Source: Kibdelosporangium aridum (lineage in GTDB: Bacteria; Actinomycetota; Actinomycetes; Mycobacteriales; Pseudonocardiaceae). From it: a stretch of DNA of 64,000 bases. Shown one piece after another: positions 51,539-60,712 of this stretch. Under the pieces are notes generated by a model, which saw only the letters and a program-made list of their open reading frames with translations, was not told the origin of the DNA and did not search any database. The stretch lies in the NCBI RefSeq assembly GCF_900176515.1, contig NZ_FWXV01000011.1, positions 434,001 through 498,000 of the forward strand. The letters are read 5' to 3'. Both the position numbers and the translations under genes were made by a program. Position 1 is the first letter of the stretch; each line of letters begins with the position of its first letter.

Positions 51539-52357
51539 TCAGGCGCGAACGGTCAACTGCCAGATCCGACCGTTATCGCGCCAGTCGGTGAGCAAAGCCG
51601 TCCCCGACCGGTCCAGGGTGAAGTCCATCGGATGCAACCCGGCCAATTGACCGACCGGGGTTTCCTTCTTGGCTACCGGATCAATCCGGTGCAGGATCGA
51701 AGCGGCCTCAAGGAAGTACACGGTGCCGTCGTTGAGCACGCCGATGTGTGTGGGCTCGTAGAAACCACTCACCACCTGACTGGTGACGCCGGTGGTCAGG
51801 TCGACCTGCCAGACACTGCCGGACAAGTCGGCCACATATGCGGTGGTGCCGCTGACATCGACGTCCATGCCCATCCCGATCGTGCGGCTGACCAGCCGCG
51901 TTGTCGTTCCGATCTCCCACAGCTGATTCCCTCCCACGACATACGTCAAGTCGCGGTACCTGACGATGCCTTGCAGGGCACCAAGACCACTGGCGACCAC
52001 CTGGCTGGCGCCGCTGATCGGGTCCACCCGGATCACCCGGCCGGCGAAGTCGGCCACGTAGACACCAGTCAAGTCGTAGGCGACACCGCGCAGGTTGCCC
52101 AGACCGCGGGCGAGCACCGTCTTGGCGCCAGAACGAATGTCCACTTTGCTAAGAATGCCGTCCGAGGAACTGACATACGCGACGCCGGCACCGTCACCAA
52201 CGATGCCGCCAATAGCGCTGCTCACGTCAGTCGCGACACTGGCACAGGTAGCGGAAGGACAAGCAAAGACGCTGGCTGCGCTGACGGGTATCGTCGCGGT
52301 CACACTCAAGGCAGTAGCGAAGCTGACCGCGATGGCACAGCGGGCAAGGAAGCGCAT
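51539..52357 (-). CDS. Secreted NHL/SMP-30-like beta-propeller protein
   Basis: 272 residues. A signal peptide (FLARCAIAVSFATALSVTAT) is followed by about six repeats of the form GVAYDLTGVYVADFAGRVIR, VDPISGASQVVASGLG and AYVADLSGSVWQVDLTTGV. This is the four-strand blade rhythm of a six-bladed propeller. No catalytic metal site could be picked out, so it may be a binding protein or a divergent lactonase (SMP-30/gluconolactonase type). Two Cys residues near the mature N-terminus (FACPSATCAS) may form a disulfide. Monocistronic. Confidence 0.82.
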   Translation of the reverse strand: MRFLARCAIAVSFATALSVTATIPVSAASVFACPSATCASVATDVSSAIGGIVGDGAGVAYVSSSDGILSKVDIRSGAKTVLARGLGNLRGVAYDLTGVYVADFAGRVIRVDPISGASQVVASGLGALQGIVRYRDLTYVVGGNQLWEIGTTTRLVSRTIGMGMDVDVSGTTAYVADLSGSVWQVDLTTGVTSQVVSGFYEPTHIGVLNDGTVYFLEAASILHRIDPVAKKETPVGQLAGLHPMDFTLDRSGTALLTDWRDNGRIWQLTVRA

Positions 52358-52637
52358 CGGACTCCGTCCGTCAATGGGAAAGTAACCGGGGGTGGACTAC
52401 GTCTGCCGATGCGATCCGGTTCACCGAGCCAAGTGGCAACAACGCGCCATGACGGTAGTCATCCACACCGAGCGCCTACCGCAACGCGGGCTATCAGCGT
52501 TGCTGCGCCAGCAGATCGGCCAATCATGCACAGAGTGTTCAAATTGGACAGTCTACATTATCCGGCGCACCGAACAGTTTCCTGATTTCGCTTGAACGGT
52601 AACCAAACGAGCGTGAGAACGGGTCCGAACACGATCC

Positions 52638-53444
52638 TCAGCCCAGCGCCCGGCCGCTGATCCGTTGGAACGTGCCGTCGTCCAACGCGATGTGCAGCCA
52701 CTGGTCGACCCACTGCTGGAACACCACGTCGCCGCGCGGCACCAGGTACGCCTTCTCCACAAAGGTGAACGGCTGGTCCGGGTGCACGGCGCACAGCTGC
52801 CCCGGGTGCAGCGCCGCCTGGTAGCGGGTCTCGGTGGCGTCGGTGATCATCAAGTCCGCCGCGCCGGCGAGCAGGGCCTCGAAGATGGTGTTGTTGTCCG
52901 GATAACGCACGATGGTGGCCTTGTGCAGGTTCGCGGTGTCGAACTGCTCGTTGGTGCCGCCGGGGTTGACGATCACACGCACGCCGGGCTGGTCGATTTG
53001 CGCCAGCGTCTGGTACTTCGCCGTGTTCTCGCAGCGGGTGATCGGGGTCTTGCCGTCACGCAGATACGGCTGCGTGAAGAACACCGACCTGGCTCGGTCC
53101 AGCGTGATCGAGATGCCGCCCATCGCGATGTCGCACTCACGGCCGACGTCGGTGGCGACGGTCGCCCAGGTCGACTGATGGAACGCCAGCTTCACGCGGA
53201 GCTGCTTGGCCAGTTCGCCGGCCATGTCGATGTCGACGCCGCTCCAGTTGCCGTTCGCGTCGCGGAAGCTGAACGGCTTGTAGTCACCCGTGCTGCACAC
53301 CGTCAGCACGCCGTGCGCGACGATCGTGTCCAGCCTGCTATCGAACTTGCCGCTGGCGGCCGCGTCCGTCGTGGTCGCCGTCGCCACCACGGCGAGAACC
53401 ACCGCGACCCAACCGGCTCGACGGCTCCTGTGCCAGGAAACCAT
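52638..53444 (-). CDS. pheC: Exported cyclohexadienyl (arogenate/prephenate) dehydratase, PheC-type
   Basis: 268 residues with a signal peptide (WVAVVLAVVATATTTDAAAS). The fold is that of an amino-acid-binding protein, but the sequence matches PheC rather than a transporter component: LTVCSTGDYKPFSFRDANG, CDIAMGGISITLDRARSVFF, DGKTPITRCENTAKYQTLAQ, DQPGVRVIVNPGGTNEQFD and ADLMITDATETRYQAALHPG. PheC converts arogenate or prephenate to phenylalanine or phenylpyruvate outside the cytoplasm. No ABC permease is adjacent. It starts 32 bases after the flavoprotein gene, so the two probably form one operon. Confidence 0.85.
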   Translation of the reverse strand: MVSWHRSRRAGWVAVVLAVVATATTTDAAASGKFDSRLDTIVAHGVLTVCSTGDYKPFSFRDANGNWSGVDIDMAGELAKQLRVKLAFHQSTWATVATDVGRECDIAMGGISITLDRARSVFFTQPYLRDGKTPITRCENTAKYQTLAQIDQPGVRVIVNPGGTNEQFDTANLHKATIVRYPDNNTIFEALLAGAADLMITDATETRYQAALHPGQLCAVHPDQPFTFVEKAYLVPRGDVVFQQWVDQWLHIALDDGTFQRISGRALG

Positions 53445-53476
53445 GCCATTCCCTCGAATTTGTCTGATGTAGGCGG

Positions 53477-54622
53477 TTAGTACACCGGCGCGTCGGGCTG
53501 GATGCCGAGCATGAGCTGCCCGGCGAGTTCAAAGTGCACGGCGGCGTTGTTGACGTGCTGGGTCGCCGCCAGGCCGTCCCGGACGAGTTGCTCGAGCGGA
53601 TTGGCCCGGTACAGCGAGGTCGAGCCACCGAGCTCGTGCATCGACACGAACACGTTCCTGCCGACCTGGTTCGCGTGGCTCATGGCCGCGCGCAGCGCAG
53701 CGCGCTGCTGGTCGGTGATCGGCACGTCGGCGGCGGCGCTGCGATCCAGATCCGCGGCGGCGTCCAGCAGAAGCAGACGGGCCGCGCGCAGTTCGGCGTC
53801 CATCCGGCCGAGCGTGGCCTGCACGGCGGCATTGCTCGCAAGGGAACCCACGGTGATCCGCACTACCTCGTCGATGGCTGCCCTGGCCATGCCCAGCACC
53901 GCCGCCGCGCCGCCGGGCGCGACCACGCTGAATGCGGGGACGCGGTACAGCGGGCGGTCGATGACCGGCGGCAGGCCGAGCTGCCCGGACAGTTCGGCCG
54001 GCACGAACACGTTGTCGGCCGTGACGCGGTTGCTGGCGGTGCCGCGCATGCCCGTGACGTGCCACGTGTCCGACACGGTGACGTCGGCCCGCGGTACCAC
54101 GAACAGCCGCACGTCGGGATGATCCGCCCCCTGCCCGTCGGCGACGACGGCGAACAGCGTGATCCAGTCGGCGAAGTCGGCCCCGGTCACCACCGGCCAG
54201 CGGCCGGACAGCACAAAACCGCCGTCCACCGGCGTCGCGACACCGGACGGTGTCGCGTAGTTCGCGATGATCTGGTCGGCTCCGGTCGCCCAGATCATCG
54301 CGCTGCCTGCGGGCGGCAGGATCGCCGCGTTCACACCGATGTTGCCGTTCCACACCACCCACGCCGTCGACCCGTCCAACCGGCCGAACGCCTCCAGAAT
54401 CTCCAGCGCGGTCGCCACCGGCACCTCGAAGCCACCCAACTCGGTCGGCGTCAACAGCCGGAACGCCCCGGCCGCCCGCAGCTCGTCAACGAGGCCGCCC
54501 GGCAGCCGCCGAAGGTGATCGGCCTCCCCGCTGTGCGAAAGCACGGTGTCACGCAGGCGTTCCGGCAGCTCGCGCGGATCGAAGTCGAGAACGGCGTGCG
54601 AGACACCACAGTCGAAAACCAT
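53477..54622 (-). CDS. Acyl-CoA-dehydrogenase-fold flavoprotein (group D monooxygenase-like)
   Basis: 381 residues from ATG 54622 (GAGGTGG upstream); ATG 54718 has no ribosome site. The layout has an N-terminal helical domain (VDELRAAGAFRLLTPTELGG), a middle beta domain (GGFVLSGRWPVVTGADFADW, DTWHVTGMRGTASNRVT) and a C-terminal helical bundle. The glutamate base of true acyl-CoA dehydrogenases is not evident, and the sequence is closer to HsaA/HpaB/DszC-type flavin-dependent hydroxylases and nitrosating relatives, which need an external flavin reductase. It precedes PheC, so an aromatic substrate is inferred. Confidence 0.85.
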   Translation of the reverse strand: MVFDCGVSHAVLDFDPRELPERLRDTVLSHSGEADHLRRLPGGLVDELRAAGAFRLLTPTELGGFEVPVATALEILEAFGRLDGSTAWVVWNGNIGVNAAILPPAGSAMIWATGADQIIANYATPSGVATPVDGGFVLSGRWPVVTGADFADWITLFAVVADGQGADHPDVRLFVVPRADVTVSDTWHVTGMRGTASNRVTADNVFVPAELSGQLGLPPVIDRPLYRVPAFSVVAPGGAAAVLGMARAAIDEVVRITVGSLASNAAVQATLGRMDAELRAARLLLLDAAADLDRSAAADVPITDQQRAALRAAMSHANQVGRNVFVSMHELGGSTSLYRANPLEQLVRDGLAATQHVNNAAVHFELAGQLMLGIQPDAPVY

Positions 54623-54973
54623 GTCCACCTCAGAGGCTGTGTGATTGACGAGATTCGGTCGAGAACACCAGCCCGGTGGCCGGACTCTGGCGTCCGCCGC
54701 CTGAGACAAGGGATCCACGAAACGGGGTGTTTGTCCGGCGTGTGCGCGTTCGCCTTAGTCGACCTGAGTGTGTCCCGACAGCGGTCCGTCCGATTCGGAC
54801 ACCACCTCACTGCCGATCGCACCCAGGGCTAACGATGCACGTCCGACCGTAATGGACAGTCCGGTCCACAGCCGCCGAACAACGGCCGACGTAAGAAAAA
54901 CGCAACCGGTTCACCGCCGAGGCCATCGACAACCGTCCCATCCACCAACCACATCGGTATGAGGGCAACTGCC
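54623..54973. other. Non-coding gap upstream of the flavoprotein-pheC operon
   Basis: 351 bases between the flavoprotein start and the stop of the TetR gene. Only the flavoprotein ribosome site (GAGGTGG) was recognised. No clear dyad, repeat or -10/-35 pair was found. Confidence 0.45.
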
Positions 54974-55654
54974 CTAGTCGGCGATCTGGGTCTCGATGTA
55001 CGTGATCAGCGAATCCACCGAAGCCGCCCAGATCTGCTCGTCGGTGACCTCGATCAGTGCGTCCGCGTGCGCCCGGGTCGCCGGGAATTCCTTGCCGGGC
55101 AAGGCCGCGTAGACCCGCGACCACGCCGATACGTCCTTTTCCAGGATGTCGGGCGGCAAGGTTCGCGCGGTTGAGTTCATGCCCGCCAGAGACAGCAATG
55201 TGTCCACGAAGAGGCGGTACATCAAGGCTGTTTTCGCCGGTGTCATGCCGAGTGGTTGCAGGGTACGCAGGATCGTCTCGACCACCTGGCGTTCCGCGGG
55301 CCCGCCGGTGGTGCGGGCGAACGTCAGCGAGAAAACGACGGGATACGACCGCGCCTGGTGCCACATCGCGTCGGAGATCAGACGCAGCGCCTCACGCCAG
55401 TCCGTCTCCGGGGTGATCATGGTGATCCTGTCGAGGATCATCGCGATCGTCCGGTCGCTCAACGCGAGGACCAACTCGTCCTTGTCGCGGAAATGCCGGT
55501 AGAACGCCGTGGCGTCCACGCCGAGCTCACGGCCGAGCCTGCGCATGCTCAGCGCGGCCAGTCCCTCCCGTTCGGCCAGCTCAAGCGCCCGGTCCACGAT
55601 CGTGGTCAGGTTCAGCCCCGTCGCCTTGGTCAACTCCCACCCCTTCCGCGTCAA
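54974..55654 (-). CDS. TetR-family regulator (TetR_C/GntR-like C-terminal type)
   Basis: 226 residues if started at TTG 55654; TTG 55633 is an alternative and neither ribosome site is strong. The helix-turn-helix is typical of the tetracycline-repressor subgroup: LTTIVDRALELAEREGLAAL, SMRRLGRELGVDATAFYRHF, RDKDELVLALSD. The C-terminal domain has the long helices of that group. It is divergent from the amidohydrolase-transporter operon, with two tandem CAAC-N3-GTTG palindromes over the operon promoter. It is therefore the likely controller. Confidence 0.9.
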   Translation of the reverse strand: MTRKGWELTKATGLNLTTIVDRALELAEREGLAALSMRRLGRELGVDATAFYRHFRDKDELVLALSDRTIAMILDRITMITPETDWREALRLISDAMWHQARSYPVVFSLTFARTTGGPAERQVVETILRTLQPLGMTPAKTALMYRLFVDTLLSLAGMNSTARTLPPDILEKDVSAWSRVYAALPGKEFPATRAHADALIEVTDEQIWAASVDSLITYIETQIAD

Positions 55655-55682
55655 GCCGGTTCATCTTCTCACACGTCGTGGA

Positions 55683-55719
55683 CAACAGTGTTGACAACGG
55701 CGTTGAACAGGTGTGTGAT
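55683..55719 (+). promoter_or_regulatory. Promoter with two tandem palindromes, amidohydrolase operon
   Basis: TTGACA (55691-55696), 17-base spacer, TGTGAT (55714-55719). Two palindromes with the same form, CAACAGTGTTG (55683-55693) and CAACGGCGTTG (55695-55705), 12 bases apart, cover the -35 box. This is a typical TetR-type double operator position. Confidence 0.6.
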
Positions 55720-55744
55720 CTGCGACAACGAGAGGTGGTGACCA

Positions 55745-57352
55745 ATGCAGGTCCGCGTCTTCCATGGTGGCCCGGTGCTCACCATCGATCCGGCAGGCAC
55801 GCTGGCCAGCGCGGTCGCCGTCGCGGACGGCAAGATCGTCGCAGTCGGTGGAGAGGATGTGGTCGAGCCGTATCTCAAGGACGCGGACGAGGTGGTGGAT
55901 CTCAATGGCCGCTTACTGATGCCGGGGTTCATCGACGCACACGTGCACCCGGTGGCAGGCGGACTCGAGCGGATCCGGTGCGATCTCAGCGAAGTCTCGG
56001 CCGACCAGTACGCCGACGTGATCGCGGCCTACATCAAGGAGCATCCCGAGCGGGAATGGGTCCTCGGCGGCGGCTGGTCGATGGAGGCCTTCCCCGGTGG
56101 CCGTCCGACCCGTGACCACCTGGACGCGGTCGTCGGCAACCAGCCCGCGCTGCTGCCGAACCGGGATCACCACTCGGCATGGGCCAGTTCCAGAGCACTC
56201 GAACTCGCCGGGATCGACAAGCACACGCCCGACCCGGTCGACGGCCGGATCGAGCGGGACGCAGACGGGGTGCCGACCGGCCTGCTGCACGAAGGCGCGA
56301 TGGACCTGTTGAAGGCCATCGTTCCGCAACACGCGCCGGAAGATTTCACCGAGGCCTTGCGCGCCGGGCAGAAACACCTGCACTCACTGGGAATCGTCGG
56401 TTGGCTGGACGCTCTTGTGGACGAGAGCACGCACGAGGCGTATCTCAAGGCCGATCGCGAGGGCTGGCTCACGGCCAAGGTCTCCGGTGCCTTGTGGTGG
56501 GACCGGGACTGCCCGCCGGAGCGGATTCACGAACAAGTGGCGCGGCTGAAGATGATGCAGGGCGGCTCGCGGTACCGCACCCCGATCGTGAAGGTGATGC
56601 AGGACGGCGTGATCGAGACGTTCACCGCCGCGATGATGCATCCGTATCTCGACCCGTGCGGCCACCCGACCACGAACAGGGGCCTTCGATTCCTTGAGCC
56701 TCAACAACTCAAGGCCGTGACCAAGGCCCTCGACGAAGCCGGGTTCGCCGTGCACTTCCACGCGATCGGCGACCAGGCGATCCGGGACGTACTCGACGCA
56801 GTGGAAGGCACACAAGGCACGAGGCATCAGATTGCGCACGTCCAAGTTGTGCACCCCGATGACGTGCCCAGGTTCCATCGCCTTCGCGTGACAGCGAACC
56901 TGCAGGCATTGTGGGCGACGCACGAGCCACAACTCGATGAGCTCACCCTTCCGTTCATCGGCGAGGAACGAAACCGCTGGCTGTACCCGTTCGGCGACCT
57001 GTACCGCACGGGCGCGCCACTGGCCATGGGCAGTGACTGGCCGGTCAGCACCCCGGACCCGATGGCCGCGATTCACGTTGCCGTCAACCGGATCAGCGCA
57101 CTGGCTCCAGCCGGGACGCCACCACTCGGCCCGGAACAGGCGTTGCCACTCGCGGTCGCGCTTCGGGCGTACACCGCCGGTTCGGCTGCGGCGTCCCAAT
57201 TGGACAGACGGTCCGGCACGATCGCGGTGGGCTACGACGCGGACCTGGTCGTCCTGGACCGCAATCCCTTTGAGCACCCCCACACCGAGCTCGCCGACAC
57301 CAGGGTCGACCGGACCTACGCCGAGGGCGTCGAGGTCCACCGAGCCGATTGA
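55745..57352 (+). CDS. YtcJ-type amidohydrolase (amidohydrolase_3)
   Basis: 535 residues from ATG 55745 with GAGAGGTGG upstream. It has N-terminal and C-terminal beta-sandwich parts (FHGGPVLTIDPAGTLASAVA). The metal-dependent TIM barrel carries PGFIDAHVHPVAGGL, VHFHAIGDQAIRDVLDAV, HQIAHVQVVHPDDVPR and MGSDWPVSTPDPMAAI. This is the YtcJ/N-substituted-formamide-deformylase family, which cleaves amides, formamides or cyclic amides. It is followed after 12 bases by a complete peptide-type ABC importer. The pairing suggests import and hydrolysis of one amide-containing nutrient or xenobiotic. Confidence 0.92.
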   Translation: MQVRVFHGGPVLTIDPAGTLASAVAVADGKIVAVGGEDVVEPYLKDADEVVDLNGRLLMPGFIDAHVHPVAGGLERIRCDLSEVSADQYADVIAAYIKEHPEREWVLGGGWSMEAFPGGRPTRDHLDAVVGNQPALLPNRDHHSAWASSRALELAGIDKHTPDPVDGRIERDADGVPTGLLHEGAMDLLKAIVPQHAPEDFTEALRAGQKHLHSLGIVGWLDALVDESTHEAYLKADREGWLTAKVSGALWWDRDCPPERIHEQVARLKMMQGGSRYRTPIVKVMQDGVIETFTAAMMHPYLDPCGHPTTNRGLRFLEPQQLKAVTKALDEAGFAVHFHAIGDQAIRDVLDAVEGTQGTRHQIAHVQVVHPDDVPRFHRLRVTANLQALWATHEPQLDELTLPFIGEERNRWLYPFGDLYRTGAPLAMGSDWPVSTPDPMAAIHVAVNRISALAPAGTPPLGPEQALPLAVALRAYTAGSAAASQLDRRSGTIAVGYDADLVVLDRNPFEHPHTELADTRVDRTYAEGVEVHRAD

Positions 57353-57364
57353 TCAGGAGCCATC

Positions 57365-58984
57365 ATGGCAGTTGCTCGTTCCGCGATACTCGCCTTAGTG
57401 TTGACTGCGGCCGCGTGTTCAAGCGACACCGGGACCGCGTTGGTGACCACCGAAGACGACACGACGATCACCGGTGTCGCAAAGTCCGATGTGGACTCCG
57501 TGACCTGGTACGGCGATTATCGCCCACTCATCACGCTCGACCCGATCAAGCTGGCGGATTACCCGGAACAGACCGTCATTCCCAACATCTGTGAGCCGTT
57601 GCTACGGATGACACCGGGCTACGAACTCCAGCCAGGACTGGCGCGGTCGGCGACCTACGTCGATCCACTCCGGCTGGAAGTCAAGATCCGCACGGACGTC
57701 CGGTTCAGCGACGGCACCCCGATGACCGCCGACGACGTCGTCTACAGCCTGCGCCGCAACCTCGATCCGAAGTACGCGTCGAACTATGCGGGCCTGTACG
57801 TCAGCGTGCGGTCAATCGAGACGACAACCCCCGACACGGTATTGATCACGTTCAACTCCCCGGACTACGTCTTTCGCGCCAACTTGGGCTCATTGTCCGC
57901 AGCGGTGATCTCGAAGAAGTTCGCCGAGACAGCCGGCGACGCCCTCGGCACTCCGGCCACCGGTGTGATGTGCACCGGTCCGTTCGCGTTCGATTCCTAC
58001 GACGGCACATCCAGGCTGACGCTCAAGCGCAACGATCGGTACTGGGACACCGCCAATCGAGCTCACGCGGCACGGTTCACGTTTGTCTTCCCGAGCGATC
58101 TCGGCGCGCTGACCAACAGCCTGGCGTCCGGCGAGGTGGACGGCGCCTTCAACGTGCCGAGCAACCTGGTGTCCCGCTTGAAATCCAGCGACACCGGGAC
58201 TGTCTATGTCGGACAGGAAGCGTCCACACCGATCAACATCGACATGATCGTGGCAAGGCCGGACGGCGTACTGGCGGATCTCCGGGTGCGGCAGGCGATC
58301 TCGCAAGCGCTGGACCGCGAGTCCATTGCGAGCACGATCTTCGGCGGTACGGCCGATCCGCTCTACCTGGTGACCGGCCCCGGCATGTGGGGCAACCAGA
58401 AAGCCGTATATGAACAGGCATACAGCGCCCACGAGACCAAACCGGACGTCGCTGCGGCCAAGGCGAAGATCTCACAGGCGGGTGCGACCGGGAAAACGGT
58501 GCGGTTCGTCTACCCGGCCGGTGATCCGCAGAGCATGCAGCTCGCGACCGTGATCAAACAAACGGTCGGCCAGATCGGACTGACGATGGAGATCGTCGGC
58601 CTGCCCAACCAGCAGTACGGCGCCCTGTTCTCGGATCCCGCGGCCCGCGCGGGTTACGACGTGTTGTTGTCGAGGAATTACACCGAGGTGCCCGAGCCGT
58701 TGCTGATGGACCACCTGTTCGGTGGCAAGGACGGAAACACGAACTTCTCCGGCTACAACAATCCTGTGGTGGAGCAGAGCTTCATCGCTGCCCGCGGCAT
58801 CGAAGACCCAGCGAAACGGGCCATCCCGGTGATTGCGGCGGAGAAGCAGCTGGCGCTGGACCTGCCATCGATCCCGATCGTTCAGCCACGGTCAGTGACC
58901 TATTTGAACAACCGGCTCACCGGAGCGACACTGACCTTCTCATTCATGACCTCGCCATGGGCCGCCGCCATCGGAGGCCGCTGA
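57365..58984 (+). CDS. Peptide/nickel-type ABC transporter, substrate-binding lipoprotein
   Basis: 539 residues from ATG 57365. A lipoprotein signal ends in LTAAACSS with the lipobox Cys. The SBP family-5 fold is clear: ICEPLLRMTPGYELQPGLAR, RFSDGTPMTADDVVYSLRR, RVRQAISQALDRESIASTIF. It catches the substrate outside the cell for the permease pair that follows (start one base after its stop). Compounds of this family range from oligopeptides to nickel chelates and opines. Confidence 0.94.
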   Translation: MAVARSAILALVLTAAACSSDTGTALVTTEDDTTITGVAKSDVDSVTWYGDYRPLITLDPIKLADYPEQTVIPNICEPLLRMTPGYELQPGLARSATYVDPLRLEVKIRTDVRFSDGTPMTADDVVYSLRRNLDPKYASNYAGLYVSVRSIETTTPDTVLITFNSPDYVFRANLGSLSAAVISKKFAETAGDALGTPATGVMCTGPFAFDSYDGTSRLTLKRNDRYWDTANRAHAARFTFVFPSDLGALTNSLASGEVDGAFNVPSNLVSRLKSSDTGTVYVGQEASTPINIDMIVARPDGVLADLRVRQAISQALDRESIASTIFGGTADPLYLVTGPGMWGNQKAVYEQAYSAHETKPDVAAAKAKISQAGATGKTVRFVYPAGDPQSMQLATVIKQTVGQIGLTMEIVGLPNQQYGALFSDPAARAGYDVLLSRNYTEVPEPLLMDHLFGGKDGNTNFSGYNNPVVEQSFIAARGIEDPAKRAIPVIAAEKQLALDLPSIPIVQPRSVTYLNNRLTGATLTFSFMTSPWAAAIGGR

Positions 58985-58985
58985 C

Positions 58986-59906
58986 ATGATGACGTTTCTC
59001 GCCAAACGGCTGGCTGGGCTCGTGCTGACCCTGCTGGTGGCGAGTTTCGTCGTGTACGTCAGCATTTATCTCGCGCCAGGCAGTCCGGAGAACGCGTTGT
59101 TCGGTTCACGACAGCCGACGCCCGAGGTTCGGGCCGCTGTGCGTGCACACCTCGGGCTCGACCAGGGGTTCCTGACCCGTTACTGGCACTGGATCACTTC
59201 CACCGTCAGCGGTGACCTAGGTCGTTCTTTGATTTCCCAGCAGCCGGTGAGCGATCGGATCGGTCAGCCGATGCTGATCACCTTGCAGCTCGTCGGATAC
59301 GCCGCCGTCCTCATCGTGATCGGCGGCGTCGGACTGGGGTTGCTGGCGGCGTTGCGGCCGGGTGGTGTGGACGTGGCTGTGTCCACTGTGGTCTCGATGA
59401 CCACCGCCGTCCCCGCGTTCGTGGCATCGTCGGTGCTCATCTCCATTTTCGCAATCGGATTAGGGTGGTTTCCCGCGTATGGTTACAAGCCGGGATTGGT
59501 GAACCTCACGTTGCCCGCGGTCGCACTCGCCGTGATCGCCAGCGGCCTTGTCGCGCGGGTGACCAGAGCCGAAGCTATGGAACAAGTGCAGTCACCGCAT
59601 TTCCTGACCGCTGTGGCTCGTGGAGTGTCCCGGCGGCGGGCGATTCGCAGTCACGTACTGCGCAACGCCGCCGGGCCGGTGGTCACGGTGATCGGTGTGC
59701 AGATCGCGTCGCTGTTCGCCGGTGCCGTGGTCGTCGAACAGGCGTTTGGGCTCGGCGGGCTCGGGCAGTTGCTCATCTCGTCCGTCCAGCAAAAGGATTT
59801 CCCTGTCGTACAGGCGATCTCGCTGATTATGGTTGTCGCTTTCGTACTGCTGAACCTGATCGCCGAGATGACCGCCGCGCTGATCGATCCCAGGATGTCA
59901 AGGTGA
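58986..59906 (+). CDS. Peptide/nickel-type ABC transporter, permease 1 (DppB-like)
   Basis: 306 residues from ATG 58986. The DppB/OppB pattern is complete: FLAKRLAGLVLTLLVASFVV, APGSPENALFGSRQP, HLGLDQGFLTRYWHWITSTV. Six helices follow and the coupling loop is TRAEAMEQVQSPHFLTAVAR with HVLRNAAGPVVTVIG. It overlaps the second permease by four bases (GTGA). Confidence 0.94.
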   Translation: MMTFLAKRLAGLVLTLLVASFVVYVSIYLAPGSPENALFGSRQPTPEVRAAVRAHLGLDQGFLTRYWHWITSTVSGDLGRSLISQQPVSDRIGQPMLITLQLVGYAAVLIVIGGVGLGLLAALRPGGVDVAVSTVVSMTTAVPAFVASSVLISIFAIGLGWFPAYGYKPGLVNLTLPAVALAVIASGLVARVTRAEAMEQVQSPHFLTAVARGVSRRRAIRSHVLRNAAGPVVTVIGVQIASLFAGAVVVEQAFGLGGLGQLLISSVQQKDFPVVQAISLIMVVAFVLLNLIAEMTAALIDPRMSR

Positions 59907-60712
59907 AACGCGACGCGGCTTTCGTCGGCGCCTCCACGACGCTGGTCGTGGTCGTCGTGATCGCCCTGTCCGCTCCCCTGCTGGCCCCGTACGACCCCCA
60001 CCAAGGCGTTCTGCTAGCCGCGTTCCAGGGCCCAAGCTGGGAACACTGGTTGGGCACGGACGCAGTCGGCCGTGACATCCTGTCGAGGCTGATCCACGGC
60101 GCTCGGACCAGCCTGCTCGGTCCCCTCGCTATCGTGGCACTGTCGCTGGCGATCAGCCTGCCGGTCGGCATGGCCGCGGCCTGGTACGGCGGAGCCGTGG
60201 CCTTCGCGGTCACCAGGACGTTCGACATCGTGTTCGCGATCCCCGGTCTGCTGCTGGCAATTCTCGCGGTCTCGCTGTTCGGGCCGGGCCTCACGCCCGC
60301 GATCCTCGCACTGGCGATCGCGTACGTTCCGTACGTCGCAAGGCTGATCGTGACTGCGACAGAACGGGAACGGCGCCTTCCCTACATCATGGCGCTGTCC
60401 GTGCAGGGCCACGGTGCGCCGAGAATTGTGGTCCGGCACCTGTTGCCGAACTTGGCGCCGGTCATCGCCGGACAGGCGACCATCACGTTCGCGTACTCCC
60501 TGATCGATCTGGCTGGACTGTCGTTCCTCGGTCTTGCCGTGCAGGCACCGCAGGCGGATTGGGGCGTCCTGGTCAGCGATCAGGACGCCGTCCTCCAAGG
60601 ACATCCCGGACAAGCGATCGCCGCGAGCGTGGTGATCGTGGTGACCGTTCTGTCGCTGTTTGTCGTCGGTAGCAGGCTAGCCGGGGAACGACCGCGGAGG
60701 TGGAAGCGTTGA
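59903..60712 (+). CDS. Peptide/nickel-type ABC transporter, permease 2 (DppC-like)
   Basis: 269 residues from GTG 59903, overlapping the first permease stop. It has the DppC pattern: SAPLLAPYDPHQ, HWLGTDAVGRDILSRLIHGA, then the coupling loop ERERRLPYIMALSVQGHGAP with IVVRHLLPNLAPVIAGQ. It pairs with permease 1. The ATPase gene starts at its stop codon (TTGA). Confidence 0.94.
   Translation: MKRDAAFVGASTTLVVVVVIALSAPLLAPYDPHQGVLLAAFQGPSWEHWLGTDAVGRDILSRLIHGARTSLLGPLAIVALSLAISLPVGMAAAWYGGAVAFAVTRTFDIVFAIPGLLLAILAVSLFGPGLTPAILALAIAYVPYVARLIVTATERERRLPYIMALSVQGHGAPRIVVRHLLPNLAPVIAGQATITFAYSLIDLAGLSFLGLAVQAPQADWGVLVSDQDAVLQGHPGQAIAASVVIVVTVLSLFVVGSRLAGERPRRWKR

Noticed and set aside
52638..53444. 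Amino-acid ABC transporter binding protein
   Set aside because: The fold is shared, but the CENTAKYQTL, NPGGTNEQFD and ITDATETRYQ motifs fit PheC-type dehydratases, and no permease or ATPase gene is adjacent.
53534..54832. 432-codon plus-strand open frame
   Set aside because: Antisense to the flavoprotein gene, whose domains are intact. The plus-strand product has no motif.
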